Shown here: positions 46,488-57,951 of the stretch, in pieces
Layout: each line of letters starts with the position of its first letter
Position numbering within the stretch: position 1 is the first letter of the stretch
NCBI GenBank assembly: GCA_963921825.1
Contig: OY997591.1
Location: 23,493,515-23,557,514, forward strand
DNA length: 64,000 nt
Direction of reading: 5' to 3'
From: Erodium maritimum
Taxonomy: Eukaryota > Streptophyta > Magnoliopsida > Geraniales > Geraniaceae
Translations under genes and position numbers: made by a program
The notes under the pieces: model-generated
Database searches by the model: none
Told to the model about the DNA's origin: nothing
What the model saw: the letters and a program-made list of their open reading frames with translations, nothing else

Positions 46488-48175
46488 TGTTGGGTCTCGA
46501 GGTAGGGTTGGAGATGAACCAACTCGCAGCGGAAAATCAATGAAAACCAAGAGACGATTAAAACCATGAAACAACTAACAAAGAATGGATTCACAAGAGA
46601 AAAATTCAGCACTAGTTCTTACCAAAACAAGAACACCGGTTAACGAATGATTGGCTTGAGTCTCCAAGACGCCTACGTATCCACATGGGAATCAAAGCCA
46701 CGTAGTTCTTCTCTTTGAGGACTCAAGAACACAAACATGGAGGTGGAAACTAGCCAAACCCGAAATGGCCATGGAAGAGGGAGAGAAAATGTGTTTCCTA
46801 TTCTTGTCTTGTGTTTGTTATGTTGAAAAAAGATGACTTAAACATAACAAAACCCATACTTGTCCAACTAAAGGCATGGGACAAGTATGGTGTCAAGTAA
46901 GGTGTAAATAGGACAAAGTATGGCAAGACAAGATTGGGTTAGGTGGTGAATCACCAACACCTTAATCCTTGTCTTGCTTACTTAGTACTAATTAATCAAG
47001 ACTTGATTAATTAGTTCCATGGGCCTTGGTTGCATGGGCCTTTCATGGGCCTCTTGGAACATGGCCCGTGACCATTTCCAACGAGGTCCCGTGATTCGCT
47101 CATCGCCTCCATGCCTTCCATACCGGAAATGTCCAACATTATCCGACGCGATCAATCCCAAGACTCCAAGCCTTGTCTCGATCCGTAAAGTCCTATTCAC
47201 TTACGGGCACATGACCCAAAACCCAGTTTTGGTCATGTCCCGAGACAACTCCCTTTTGGCCATTCTCCATAAATGTGTCAATGAGTTTCATCCTCCGGTG
47301 TGACCCTTAGGTTTATGCATGTCAATAGATCAACGTAAAATCCTATTTTACTTGATCCTATTTAAGTGGCAACTAACGAGACTTTAGTATTGCCTGACAC
47401 TACATAACGAATCGACCCTGTCGATTCTAACCTTTCCGTCGTCCCTGTCATTATCCTTTTATCTCCGATATCCTGATTGAGATAAGGCATAGAGCCGTCA
47501 TCCTTATTATTCTCAATCACCGTTCCTTGATATGTGAGATGACTGAAGATATGATACCCAGTATCATGTGCATGGCCATGCTATTCTTCCAGTCACTCTC
47601 GATCAAGTGGCCGAGAACCGATATCTTTCCCATACCTTAGTATGAGGGATAAATCCCTTAGCCGTCTTTCGTGTCACTCATCTAGCCCGTCCCCAAGCCA
47701 ATCCTGGCCGTTATGGAAGCCCTGTTACGGACAACGTTAGGCTCAGGTCAAACTCAGTTGTTGACTACATAGCGATCACAAAGACTCCTTGGTCTAAGGA
47801 TACATGACAAGCTACAACACTGAATATGTTCATGACTTAATCTATGGCACATATTCAGGGCGGGTCGTCCAATATCATGTCCCACATGATATCTATGATC
47901 AGACTCCGGAATCTCATTCCAATGACTAACAGAACGTAAGCCATAAAGAGCCATCTTTCATACTAGTCGCTTCTAGTGAAGCTTTGTTGACTAGGGACCC
48001 ATCGAGTGTGATCTATCTCGATCTATGGTTCTATTCGCATGGTGGGCATAGATCAGAGCACACATCGATATATTACTCCAACACATAAGTAATATAAAGC
48101 CGCTTTAATTTTATTGCTAACGATGATATATACATTTGGACATTTAGGATTGAACTACGGGCACTAAGACTAACA
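46488..48175 (-). mobile_element. Copia element 3, 5' LTR (1688 bp)
   Basis: Same length as its 3' LTR and almost identical. It is followed by AAGGG (48176-48180), the second copy of the target duplication, after which element 2 gag resumes. Confidence 0.95.
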
Positions 48176-48180
48176 AAGGG

Positions 48181-51100
48181 CAAGGCCCCTATGCACTTGG
48201 CAGGAAAGATGAGGCATCCGAAGCGTCCTAACCCTCCTAGGACCGGGGAGTCCTCAAGGAAGGGGAAGGATGTCGAGAATGTCTGCTTCTACTGTCAACA
48301 GCCTGGTCACTGGAAGAAAGATTGCAGGAAGTTTCTGGATGATCTGAAGAAGGGCGGTGGGACTGTGCCTTCATCAGGTATTTTCTTTATAGAGCTAAAT
48401 CTCACTACTTCCAAAGATTCATGGGTATTGGATACCGGGGCTGAATCTCACATTTGTACTAATGTGCAGTGGCTGGAAGGTAGGAGAAGCTTGAAGAAGG
48501 ACGAGGTGGACCTCAGAGTGGGCAACAAGACTAGAGTTGTGGCGACTGCTGTAGGATCCATAAGTCTTCTTTTGCCAAGTGGGCTAGTTTTTGTTTTGAA
48601 CAATGTATATTGTGTACCTACTTTCAGTAGGAATATTGTATCTATTTCTTTGTTGGACAAGGAAGGATACAATTTTGATGTTGGAAATGGGATTTTCAAT
48701 ATTTTATGCAATGATATATTTTATGCTAGCGCCAAAATGGTTGGAGGATTGTACATATTGGATATGGATAACAATGCCTCAAGCTCTATATATAATGTAA
48801 ATACCAAGAGGTCTAAGTCCAATGATTTAGACCAAACTCTTTTATGGCATTGTCGTTTAGGCCACATAAACGAGAAACGCATATCAACACTTCACAAGTG
48901 TGGACTTCTTAGTCCATTCGAATTTCATTCGATTGATAGATGCGAATCTTGTTTGATGGGAAAACTGACTAAAGCGCCCTTCATCGGTCGCGGTGAAAGG
49001 GCGGGTGACTTATTGGGGCTAATACACTCGGATGTGTGTGGACCAATGAGCACACTTGCCAGGAGGGGTTTTAGCTACTTTATCACATTTACTGACGACT
49101 TCAGTAGATATGGTTATGTCTATTTGATGAGACATAAGTCTGAAGCTTTTGATAAATTCAAAGAGTTTAAGACGGAAGTAGAAAACCAGCTCGGGAAAAG
49201 TATTAAAGCACTTCGATCAGATCGAGGTGGAGAATACTTGACCACAGAGTTTTTAGATCATCTAGCAGAAAGTGGGATCCTTTCGGAATGGACTCCTCCC
49301 GGAACACCACAATTGAATGGTGTGTCCGAACGGAGAAATCGGACTTTATTGGATATGGTCCGGTCCATGATTAGTGGGACTGATCTCCCAATCTCTTTCT
49401 GGGGTTATGCTCTGGAGACGGCCGCATTCATTTTGAATCGGGCTCCGACGAAGGCTGTGGAAGGGACACCATTTGAGAAATGGCGCGGGAGAAAGCCCGT
49501 TTTGTCCTTCCTAAAGATTTGGGGTTGCGAGGCTTATGTGAAACGTTTAGTTCCGACTAAGCTCGAACCAAGATCTGATAAATGCACCTTCGTTGGGTAT
49601 CCCAAAGAAACAATGGGGTACTACTTCTACAAACCCAGCAAGAACACGGTGTTCGTCGCTCGGGGTGGGGTCTTTATGGAAAGGGAGTTTATTTCCAAAG
49701 ACGTCAGTGGGAGGGTTGTACATCTAGAAGAAATTCAGGGTGGTACAGATCCAACTGATCCACTGGACAACCCTGTAGAAGAGCCTGAGATGGTCGTAGA
49801 GCAAGGACCAGTTCCTGCAACAATTCCAGAAGGTCCAAGGCGATCTGAAAGGGTTAGTCGTCCACCTCCGAGATATGGTTACTTTGTGTCTGGAGGTGAC
49901 GGTGAGCTTGTGGTGGATCACGATGATCCAGCTACATTTCAGGAAGCTGTGGACGGACCCGACTCTGAGTTATGGCTGGGAGCCATGAGGGAGGAAATGC
50001 AATCCATGTCGGACAACCAAGTTTGGGAACTGGTTGATCCCATCGGTGGTGTAAGAACCATCGGATGCAAATGGATCTTCAAGGTGAAGATGGACATGGA
50101 AGGCAACCCTCAGACCTACAAAGCCCGACTAGTGGCGAAAGGTTATAGGCAGATCCAAGGGATTGACTATGAGGAAACCTTTTCCCCAGTGGCTATGGTC
50201 AAATCTATCCGAATTCTTCTTGCCATAGCTGCATATCACGATTACGAGATATGGCAAATGGATGTCAAAACCGCTTTCCTAAACGGAAATTTGTCGGAGG
50301 ACGTTTATATGTCTCAACCCGAAGGTTTTGTCGATCCGAAGAATAAGGGAAAGATTTGTAAGTTGTTGAAATCCATTTATGGATTGAAACAAGCTTCTCG
50401 GAGTTGGAACCTTCGTTTTGATGAAGCTGTAATTGGATTTGGCTTTATCAAGAATGAAGATGAACCTTGCGTTTACAAGAAGGCAAATGGGGGTATGATT
50501 ACCTTTCTGGTGTTGTATGTCGATGACATACTACTCATTGGAAACGACATCCCAACCTTGCACGAGACTAAAGCTTGGTTAGGGAAGTGTTTCTCAATGA
50601 AGGACTTAGGCGATGCTGCTTATATCTTAGGGATTAAGATATATAGAGATCGCACCAAGAGGGTCTTGGGTTTAAGTCAAAGCACCTATGTGAACAAGGT
50701 ATTGAGTAGGTTCTCAATGCTTGATTCCAAGAAAGGACTCTTACCCGCACGTCATGGCGTTCATCTCAGCAAGACTCAGTGTCCTAAGACACCTGATGAG
50801 CTGAAAAGAATGATGCGAATCCCATACGCTTCGGCGGTAGGATCGATCATGTATTCCATGATATGCACGAGACCGGATGTCTCATATGCCTTGAGTTGTA
50901 CCAGCAGACATCAGTCTAACCCTGGTGAGGAACACTGGATAGCGGTCAAAGCGATTCTCAAATATTTGAGAAGAACTAAGGACGCGTTTCTAGTGTACGG
51001 GGGAAAAGATGATTCTGAACTAGTTGTTAATGGATATGTAGACGCTAGTTTCCAGACAGATCCAGATGACTTTAGAAGTCAGTCAGGATATGTGTTCACG

Positions 51101-51511
51101 CTGAATGGCGGAGCTTTCAGCTGGAAGAGCGTGAAGCAAGACACCGTCGCTGACTCCACGACAGAGGCCGAGTACATAGCGGCTGCAGAGGCGGCCAAGG
51201 AGGCTGTGTGGATTAGGAAGTTCACGGCAGGGTTGGGTGTAATCAAAAACCCATCCAGCCCGGTGAACCTATTTTGCGACAACACAGGGGCTATTGCGCA
51301 AGCTAAAGAGCCCAGATCGCATAACAAATCCAAACATGTACTGCGGCGATATCACCTCATCAGAGAGATACTGAACCGAGGCGATGTGAAGATCACCTAT
51401 ATTGCAACTGATGATAACATAGCCGACCCGTTGACTAAGGCACTATCGTTGCCTAAACATGAGAGGCATGTAAGGTCAATGGGAATAGATTGGAGTTTAG
51501 ATTGGAGCTAG
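48181..51511 (+). CDS. Copia element 2 Gag-Pol, remainder (interrupted gene)
   Basis: Continues the frame begun at 39020. It contains the normal zinc knuckle CFYCQQPGHWKKDC, protease DTGA, integrase with HSDVCGP, SDRGGEY and NGVSERRN, RT with YVDD, and RNase H with NGYVDASF, TTEAEYIA and CDNTGA. Stop TAG is at 51509-51511. Together the two parts give 1341 codons, as in element 1, with no stop or shift other than the insertion itself. An internal Met at 48191 would give a 1106-residue product lacking most of Gag. Confidence 0.93.
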
Positions 51512-51525
51512 GGCAAGTGGGAGAT
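51511..51525 (+). promoter_or_regulatory. Polypurine tract of copia element 2
   Basis: GGGCAAGTGGGAGAT directly before the 3' LTR, overlapping the last base of the stop codon. Confidence 0.85.
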
Positions 51526-53201
51526 TGTTAGTCTTAGTGCCCGTAGTTCAATCATAAATGTCCAAATGTATATATCATCATTAGCAATAAGATTAAAGCG
51601 GCTTTCTATTACTTATGTGTTGGAGTAATATATCGATGTGATTTCTGATCTATGCCCACCATGCGAATAGAACCATAGATCGAGATGGATCACACTCGAT
51701 GGGTCCCTAGTCAATAAAGCTTCACTAGAAGCGACTAGTATGAAAGATGGCTCTTCATGGCTTACGTTCTGTTAGTCATTGGAATGGGATTCCGGAGTCT
51801 GATCATAGATATCATGTGGGACATGATATTGGACGACCCGCCCTGAATATGTGCCATAGATTGAGTCATTAACATATTCAGTGTCGTAGCTTGTCATGTA
51901 TCCTTAGACCAAGGAGTCTTTGTGATCACTATGCAGTCAACAACTAAGTTTGACCTGAGCCTAACGTTGTCCGTAACAGGGCTTCCATAACGGCCAGGAT
52001 TGGCTTGGGGACGGGTTGCATGAGTGACACGAAAGACGGCTAAGGGATTTATCCCTCATACTGAGGTATGGGAAAGATATCGGTTCTCGGCCGCTTGATC
52101 GAGAGTGACTGAAAGAATAGCATGGCCATGCACATGATACTAGGTATCATATATTCAGTCATCTCACATATCAAGGAACAGTGATTGAGAATAATAAGGA
52201 TGACGGCTCTATGCCTTATCTCAATCAGGATATCGGAGATAAAAGGATAATGACAGGGAGGACGGAAAGGTTAGAATCGATTGGTTCGATTCGCTATGTA
52301 GTGTCAGGCAATACTAAAGTCTCGTTAGTTGCCACTTATATAGGATCAAGTAAAATGGGATTTTACGTTGATCTATCGACATGCATAGACCTAAGGGTCA
52401 CACCGAAGGATGAAACTCATTGACACATTTATGGAGAATGGCCAAAAGAGAGTTGTCTCGGGACATGACCAAAACTGGGTTTTGGGTCATGTGCCCGTAA
52501 GTGAATAGGACATTACGGATCAAGACAAGGCTTGGAGTCTTGGGATTGATCGCGTCGGATAATGTTGGACATTTCCGGTATGGAAGGCTTGGAGGCGATG
52601 AGCACGTCACGGGACCTCGTTGGGAATGGCCATGGGCCATGTTCCAAGAGGCCCATGAAAGGCCCATGCAACCAAGGCCCATGGAACTAATTAATCAAGT
52701 CTTGATTAATTAGTACTAAGTAAGCAAGACAAGGATTAAGGTGTTGGTGATTCACCACCTAACCCATCTTGTCTTGCCATACTTAGCACCATGCTTGTCT
52801 TACTTCACACCATGCTTCACACCTTACTTGTCCTTGATGGTTGTTGATGGTTTAAGTCATCTTTTTCCTACAACAAATCACAAGACAAGAATAGAAACAC
52901 AACTTCTCTCCCTCTCACACTACAATTTCGAGTTTGGCACTTTCCCCCCCTCTTGTTGTGTTCTTGAGTCATCTAAAGAAGAACTACGTGGCTTTGATTC
53001 CATTTGGATACGTAGGCGTCTTGGAGACTCAAGCCGATCATCGTTTCTTTGGTGTTCTCTTCCTTTTCTTGAACTAGTTGGTAAGGAAACATCCATATTG
53101 TTTATTCTCTTGTGTATCTAATATTTGGTAGTGTTCTATGACATGGTCTCGAGTTATTTCCGCTGCAAGTATGTGTTCATACCCTCCATCGAGACCCAAC
53201 A
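51526..53201 (+). mobile_element. Copia element 2, 3' LTR (1676 bp)
   Basis: TGTTAGTCTTAG to GAGACCCAACA, followed by CTGTT (53202-53206), the right copy of the target duplication in element 1's LTR. Confidence 0.95.
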
Positions 53202-53206
53202 CTGTT

Positions 53207-53657
53207 ACGGACAACGTTAGGCTCAGGTCAAACTTAGTTGTTGACTGCATAGTGATCACAAAGACTCCTTGGTCTAAGGATACATGACAAGCTACGACAC
53301 TGAATATGTTAATGACTCAATCTATGGCACATATTCAGGGCGGGTCGTCCAATATCATGTCCCACATGATATCTATGATCAGACTCCGGAATCCCATTCC
53401 AATGACTAACAGAACGTAAGCCATGAAGAGCCATCTTTCATACTAGTCGCTTCAAGTGAAGCTTTGTTGACTAGGGACCCATCGAGTGTGATCCATCTCG
53501 ATCTATGGTTCTATTCGCATGGTGGGCATAGATCAGAAATCACATCGATATATTACTCCAACACATAAGTAATAGAAAGCCGCTTTAATCTTATTGCTAA
53601 TGATGATATATATACATTTGGACATTTATGATTGAACTACGGGCACTAAGACTAATA
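53207..53657 (-). mobile_element. Copia element 1, 5' LTR, outer part
   Basis: The displaced first 451 bp of element 1's 5' LTR. Its terminal TG has become TA (plus-strand AATA in place of AACA). It is followed by GAGAA (53658-53662), the second copy of element 1's target duplication. The two parts add up to 1679 bp against 1676 bp for the 3' LTR. Confidence 0.93.
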
Positions 53658-54126
53658 GAGAAGACACTGTTCCTACGTTCCTCTGCCACCAGAACGGAGT
53701 TAAAATCCCCACCTACACACATAACATCAGTAAAGCGCGACTGTGTGAACTGATCTCTTCCCAAAAAGCAGCCCTACCAGCTTCATTTGTTGGTGCATAA
53801 ACATTGACTATTACAATAGTAGTATGTGCTTCACCCCACGACCCTATCCAGATTAAGGCATGTTTCAAAGGAATGTTTTCCATACAGTGAAAAATAGAAG
53901 GCCTACAAACTGACAATAAGCCCCCCTGAAGCCCCTTCAGCTGGAGAAAAAGCATGATCCCAATTTCCAACGACCCACAACTACGCAGATAAGTAGGAGA
54001 GAATAATTCAACCTTTGTTTCTTGCAGCATCACAAAATCAGGATGCTCAGTCCTAATTGTGTTGCTAATGCTCCGCCTCTTCTGGACGGAGTTAGTTCCT
54101 CTCACATTCCATGAGAGGAACTTCAT
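53658..54126 (-). pseudogene. LINE ORF2 start and endonuclease N-terminal half
   Basis: Begins MKFLSWNVRGTNS, the usual start of plant L1 endonucleases. The metal-binding QETK block (PDFVMLQETKVE) and IVNVYAP follow. The frame is lost near 53713 and the region ends at the copia 1 insertion; the C-terminal half with SDH is at 26491-27303. Its ATG lies five bases after the ORF1 stop. Confidence 0.9.
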
Positions 54127-54130
54127 CACC

Positions 54131-54418
54131 TCAATTCAAGGTTAGAGCACGAGGATTGGAGCTCAAGACCTCCAAATCCTCGTCGTCACATTCATCCTCA
54201 TATATATCGTCTTCATCTGCTTCCAGATCAAGTCGTTCCGGTATCTCTAAATCAAGATTGTTGAATTGATCTAAAACAGAGACATCAGCTTTTAAAGCCT
54301 TAAACCCAACCTGTTTAACATAATCCCAATCTCCCTGTCGAGCTTGGCGTTCTGTACTTTCAGGGCTAAGACGTGACAAAACCGGAGCCTGATAAGAAAC
54401 TGCAGGTATCACCCGTTG
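54131..54418 (-). pseudogene. LINE ORF1, C-terminal end
   Basis: An acidic tail (DLEADEDDIYEDECDDEDLE) ending in TGA just upstream of the ORF2 ATG. It is cut off by solo LTR C at 54419. CGTTG at 54414-54418 is the left target duplication. Confidence 0.8.
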
Positions 54419-54899
54419 TGTCACGCCCCAGTTTCAGTAAACCGAACTCGGGACGCGAGCATTTAAAATCATAAAACATTTGGAACCTGTTTTGAATCAA
54501 CACTTTAAAATCGCCATTTAATTAATCAAAATAATATTTACAACTCAAAAAGCGTCCCAACAAATGGACAAGGTACAGGTATCCGTCACTACCCTCAAAA
54601 GATATAACCTGGACTTCGCTCCTAGCTCCACAAGCTTCTAGAGCTCACCTAGTCCGTCCAGTGATCAGTACTTGTAGGAAAAGCAGCTAGGGGTGAGCGT
54701 TCGCTCACCACCATAGATAACAGATTGACTACGGCATACTTAGCAGACAATGCCGGTAACACCAAAACCAAACCCAACACCGGAACTACAATCCCCAACT
54801 CAAGTACTCAACTGACCCACAACCCGTTACCTTCCTCAACAGACTCAACCTCAAACTCGTAATGTAAACCCGACACAACCATTGACGACCTCCTCCAAA

Positions 54900-55035
54900 G
54901 ACACGAACACGGATCAGGCTAGCCAAAGAATGCTCACAACATGCCGAGACTCGAACACGGATCAGGCTAGCCAAAGAATGCTCACAACCTGCCGAGACTC
55001 GAACTTGGTCAGGCTAGCCAAAGAATGCTCGCAAC
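54900..55035. repeat. 48-bp minisatellite in solo LTR C
   Basis: Three units with GATCAGGCTAGCCAAAGAATG, starting near 54904, 54952 and 55000. It sits where A1, A2 and B have their own, different arrays. Confidence 0.75.
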
Positions 55036-55114
55036 CTACCGGGATCCACAATCACAATCACAAGCAAGGTTCAACAAACAGTAACAAGACCAGTTCAACA
55101 CTCCACAGGCACTC

Positions 55115-55960
55115 ATGGCCACTCAAGACTCCAACGGTAAAACTCGGGTTCAACAACCCCACGGGCCCTCCTGGCCTCCCAAGACACACCAACAGTAACT
55201 CACGGGCTCAACAACCCCACGGGCACTCATGGCCTCCCGAGACATCCCAACAGTAAAACACGGGCTCTCATGGCTACCCAAAACTCACCGACAATAACTC
55301 ACGGGCTCTCATGGCCACCCAAGACACCAACAATAAAACACGGGCTCTCATGGCCACCCAAGACACCAACAATAATACACGGGCTCTCATGGCCACCCAA
55401 GACACCAACAATAATACACGGGCTCTCATGGCCACCCAAGACATAAATTAAACAGTCAACCTCCGGGCATGGTCATATGCCTCCAGTAATTCTAACATCG
55501 ATAAGTTCTCTGCTCCTACGACACTACTAAGTGTCACATGGCCACTCAAGACTCCAACGGTAAAACTCGGGTTCAACAACCCCACGGGCCCTCCTGGCCT
55601 CCCAAGACACACCAACAGTAACTCACGGGCTCAACAACCCCACGGGCACTCATGGCCTCCCGAGACATCCCAACAGTAAAACACGGGCTCTCATGGCTAC
55701 CCAAGACTCACCGACAATAACTCACGGGCTCTCATGGCCACCCAAGACACCAACAATAAAACACGGGCTCTCATGGCCACCCAAGACACCAACAATAATA
55801 CACGGGCTCTCATGGCCACCCAAGACACCAACAGCAATACACGGGCTCTCATGGCCACCCAAGACATAAATTAAACAGTCAACCTCCGGGCATGGTCATA
55901 TGCCTCCAGTAATTCTAACATCGATAAGTTCTTTGCTCCTACGACACTACTAAGTGTCAC
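55115..55960. repeat. 423-bp tandem duplication containing a 39-bp minisatellite
   Basis: The segment from ATGGCCACTCAAGACTCC (55115) recurs at 55538 with few changes and ends near 55960. Each copy contains several 39-bp units (CACGGGCTCTCATGGCC...). The junction joins GTGTCACATG to GGCCACTC, replacing the normal GTGTCACATGCATTTCC. Confidence 0.85.
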
Positions 55961-57341
55961 ATGCATTTCCAATAAACGCTACGTTCCCGTATCATGCCTT
56001 TCTAATATTCGATAAACCTAATTAACCCACGACACCCCGGTGTCACATGCAATTCTATTGTTAACTTTCCCTAGTCAGGGCCGAGATCCGGCTACTTTTC
56101 CCTACCTCGTATAAGTTCTCCAAAAGACAACCAACGAGCTCCGGTGTGATCTCAGTTACTCACCCAGCTTTCCCTTGCCTCGGTCCGCGGCACGATCTAA
56201 AAGAACACAATTTTAAGGCACTTAACAACTCGCAGGAATAAACTGAAATTCAATAAACTTAACGCCCAAACGTAACCCCGAAAATGTCGATCACTCCCAA
56301 ACTTCCCAATTACTCGACATTGTCGATAAAGGACCCGTAAAGGCCCGATTCGCCCAACATGGCGAATCTGCCCGGGTTTTGGAAATGCCCTTCCGGGGCT
56401 CCAAAAATTCCCGTTTTTGTTTCTACGGTCTTAGAATAATTCAAGGGTCCCAATGCACTTGACGGAATCGAATTCCGACTTCCGAGTCAATTAATTAATG
56501 CTTAAAGTTCCTAAACCCGATAATTACAACTTTCGCATTTTAATTCCAAATTTCGATTCGGTTATGGATAAATGGTCCGGGGAACGTTCTAAACCACCCG
56601 AACACAAAACCCGAGCACCCGAGCACGTGGGCCCCACCCGGCCCGACTTGGCCGTGGGTCCTAGGGTTTAAGTGGGCCCAGCCCACCATGGTGGTGGCCG
56701 GCCCTAGCTCCGGCCAGCCACAACACATGGTGGCCGGCCACCCCCTACGGTGGCCGGAGCTCCTCCCGAGCTCCCGGTCGCCGGAAAACGTCCTCCTTCC
56801 CCTCCAAACGTCCCCAAAACGTCTCTAACAATCCCCAATCCTCAATACAACCCTAAACCATTCATTTTAACAAAACCCTAGCTTTTGAAATTAATCAAAT
56901 CGACGATCGGTTTAGTGTATACCGTAGAGGAGGACGAGGGGAGTGTGAATCTCCAAGCTTTGAGACGATCCAAGGGTGGAATGCTCGTGAATAGTGCTCC
57001 AAACCCTAGCTCTCCTCTTGCTTCTCCTTTTCTCTATTCTCCTTCTCTCTCTAACCTCTCTCTTTCTTTTTCTATTTTTTTTCTCTTTGATTTCCTCTTG
57101 GCCGAACCCCCTATCAAGTCTCATCTTTATTTTTCCCCCAAAACTAACACCACCACTTGTTGGACAAGTGGAAAAGTTGTCCTGAGTCCCCCGGAACTCA
57201 CTTTGGTCGATATCGGGGTCAACTTAAGTCGGGTATGACCCTCGGGGTCAATTTAGGTTGAACTAAGTGTCTATCTTATAAATTTTAAATTTTCCTGTTT
57301 TTCGCAGGTTTGACTGGCGTTGACCGGGAGCGGTTATTACA

Positions 57342-57950
57342 CGTTGTATACGTTTGAGGAGGAACGAGACGCTGAAGAATAAACATGTGCACCTGCTTTG
57401 TCTGCGGCAGATTGTTTCAAAACTGCTCGGGCTTTGGGCTCACTTGTATCCGTTGGAAGCTTGGCAAAACCCGGCCCTTTATTCCCAATTTTCATAACCG
57501 AGTTATCAGAATTTGAGATGGAGTTGGAGACCTTAGATGGGGAAGAATCAGCAGGATCAGCAGAGCCGTATTTGCATTCCCATTCCTTAATAGAGGAGGA
57601 AGAAACCGGTAATGAGATGCTCGGAACAATCGACTCCAGCACTTCCCTCGTGTCAATACCAGTGATACAAACAGGGAATATAGAAGTCCCTAGCTGAAAC
57701 TCCAAGACCAAAGAGGAGATTTTTGAGTTTCTATGAATCAATATAAAGGACTTGTCAAACGCAACTGTCTCAGGAGTTGTGTCAATCAAATGATGCAAAA
57801 CTGATCCCAGTTTCTTGCCAACCGAAATCACAGAAGCTTCGGTTCGCCCTTGAAAAGGTAAGCCTTCAACCAAAACCCATTGTATGAAACCTCCCATCGT
57901 AACTAACACTCACGAATTGCTTATAACATGAAACCATGGTTTCAATTTCT
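57342..57950 (-). pseudogene. LINE ORF1, middle region
   Basis: A 190-codon frame on the minus strand (57337-57909; its last two codons lie in the LTR) with a Ser-rich stretch. It continues ORF1 after a frameshift near 57945. Such extensions downstream of the RRM occur in plant L1 ORF1 proteins. Confidence 0.75.
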
Positions 57951-57951
57951 T

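Larger units (their letters stand above)
54419..57341 (+). mobile_element. Solo LTR C of the ~3-kb family, inserted in LINE ORF1
   Basis: 2923 bp, TGTCACGCCCC to GGTTATTACA, with a perfect 5-bp TSD CGTTG (54414-54418 and 57342-57346). It carries the GTGAGCGTTCGCTCAC palindrome (54693-54708), two minisatellite zones, a 423-bp internal tandem duplication, and a GC-rich region near 56600-56800. Small frames here (for example 54882-55256 and 56885-57238) are not supported as genes. Confidence 0.93.

Noticed and set aside
57398-57697. 99-residue plus-strand frame as a gene
   Set aside because: It is antisense to the LINE ORF1 frame at 57337-57909.
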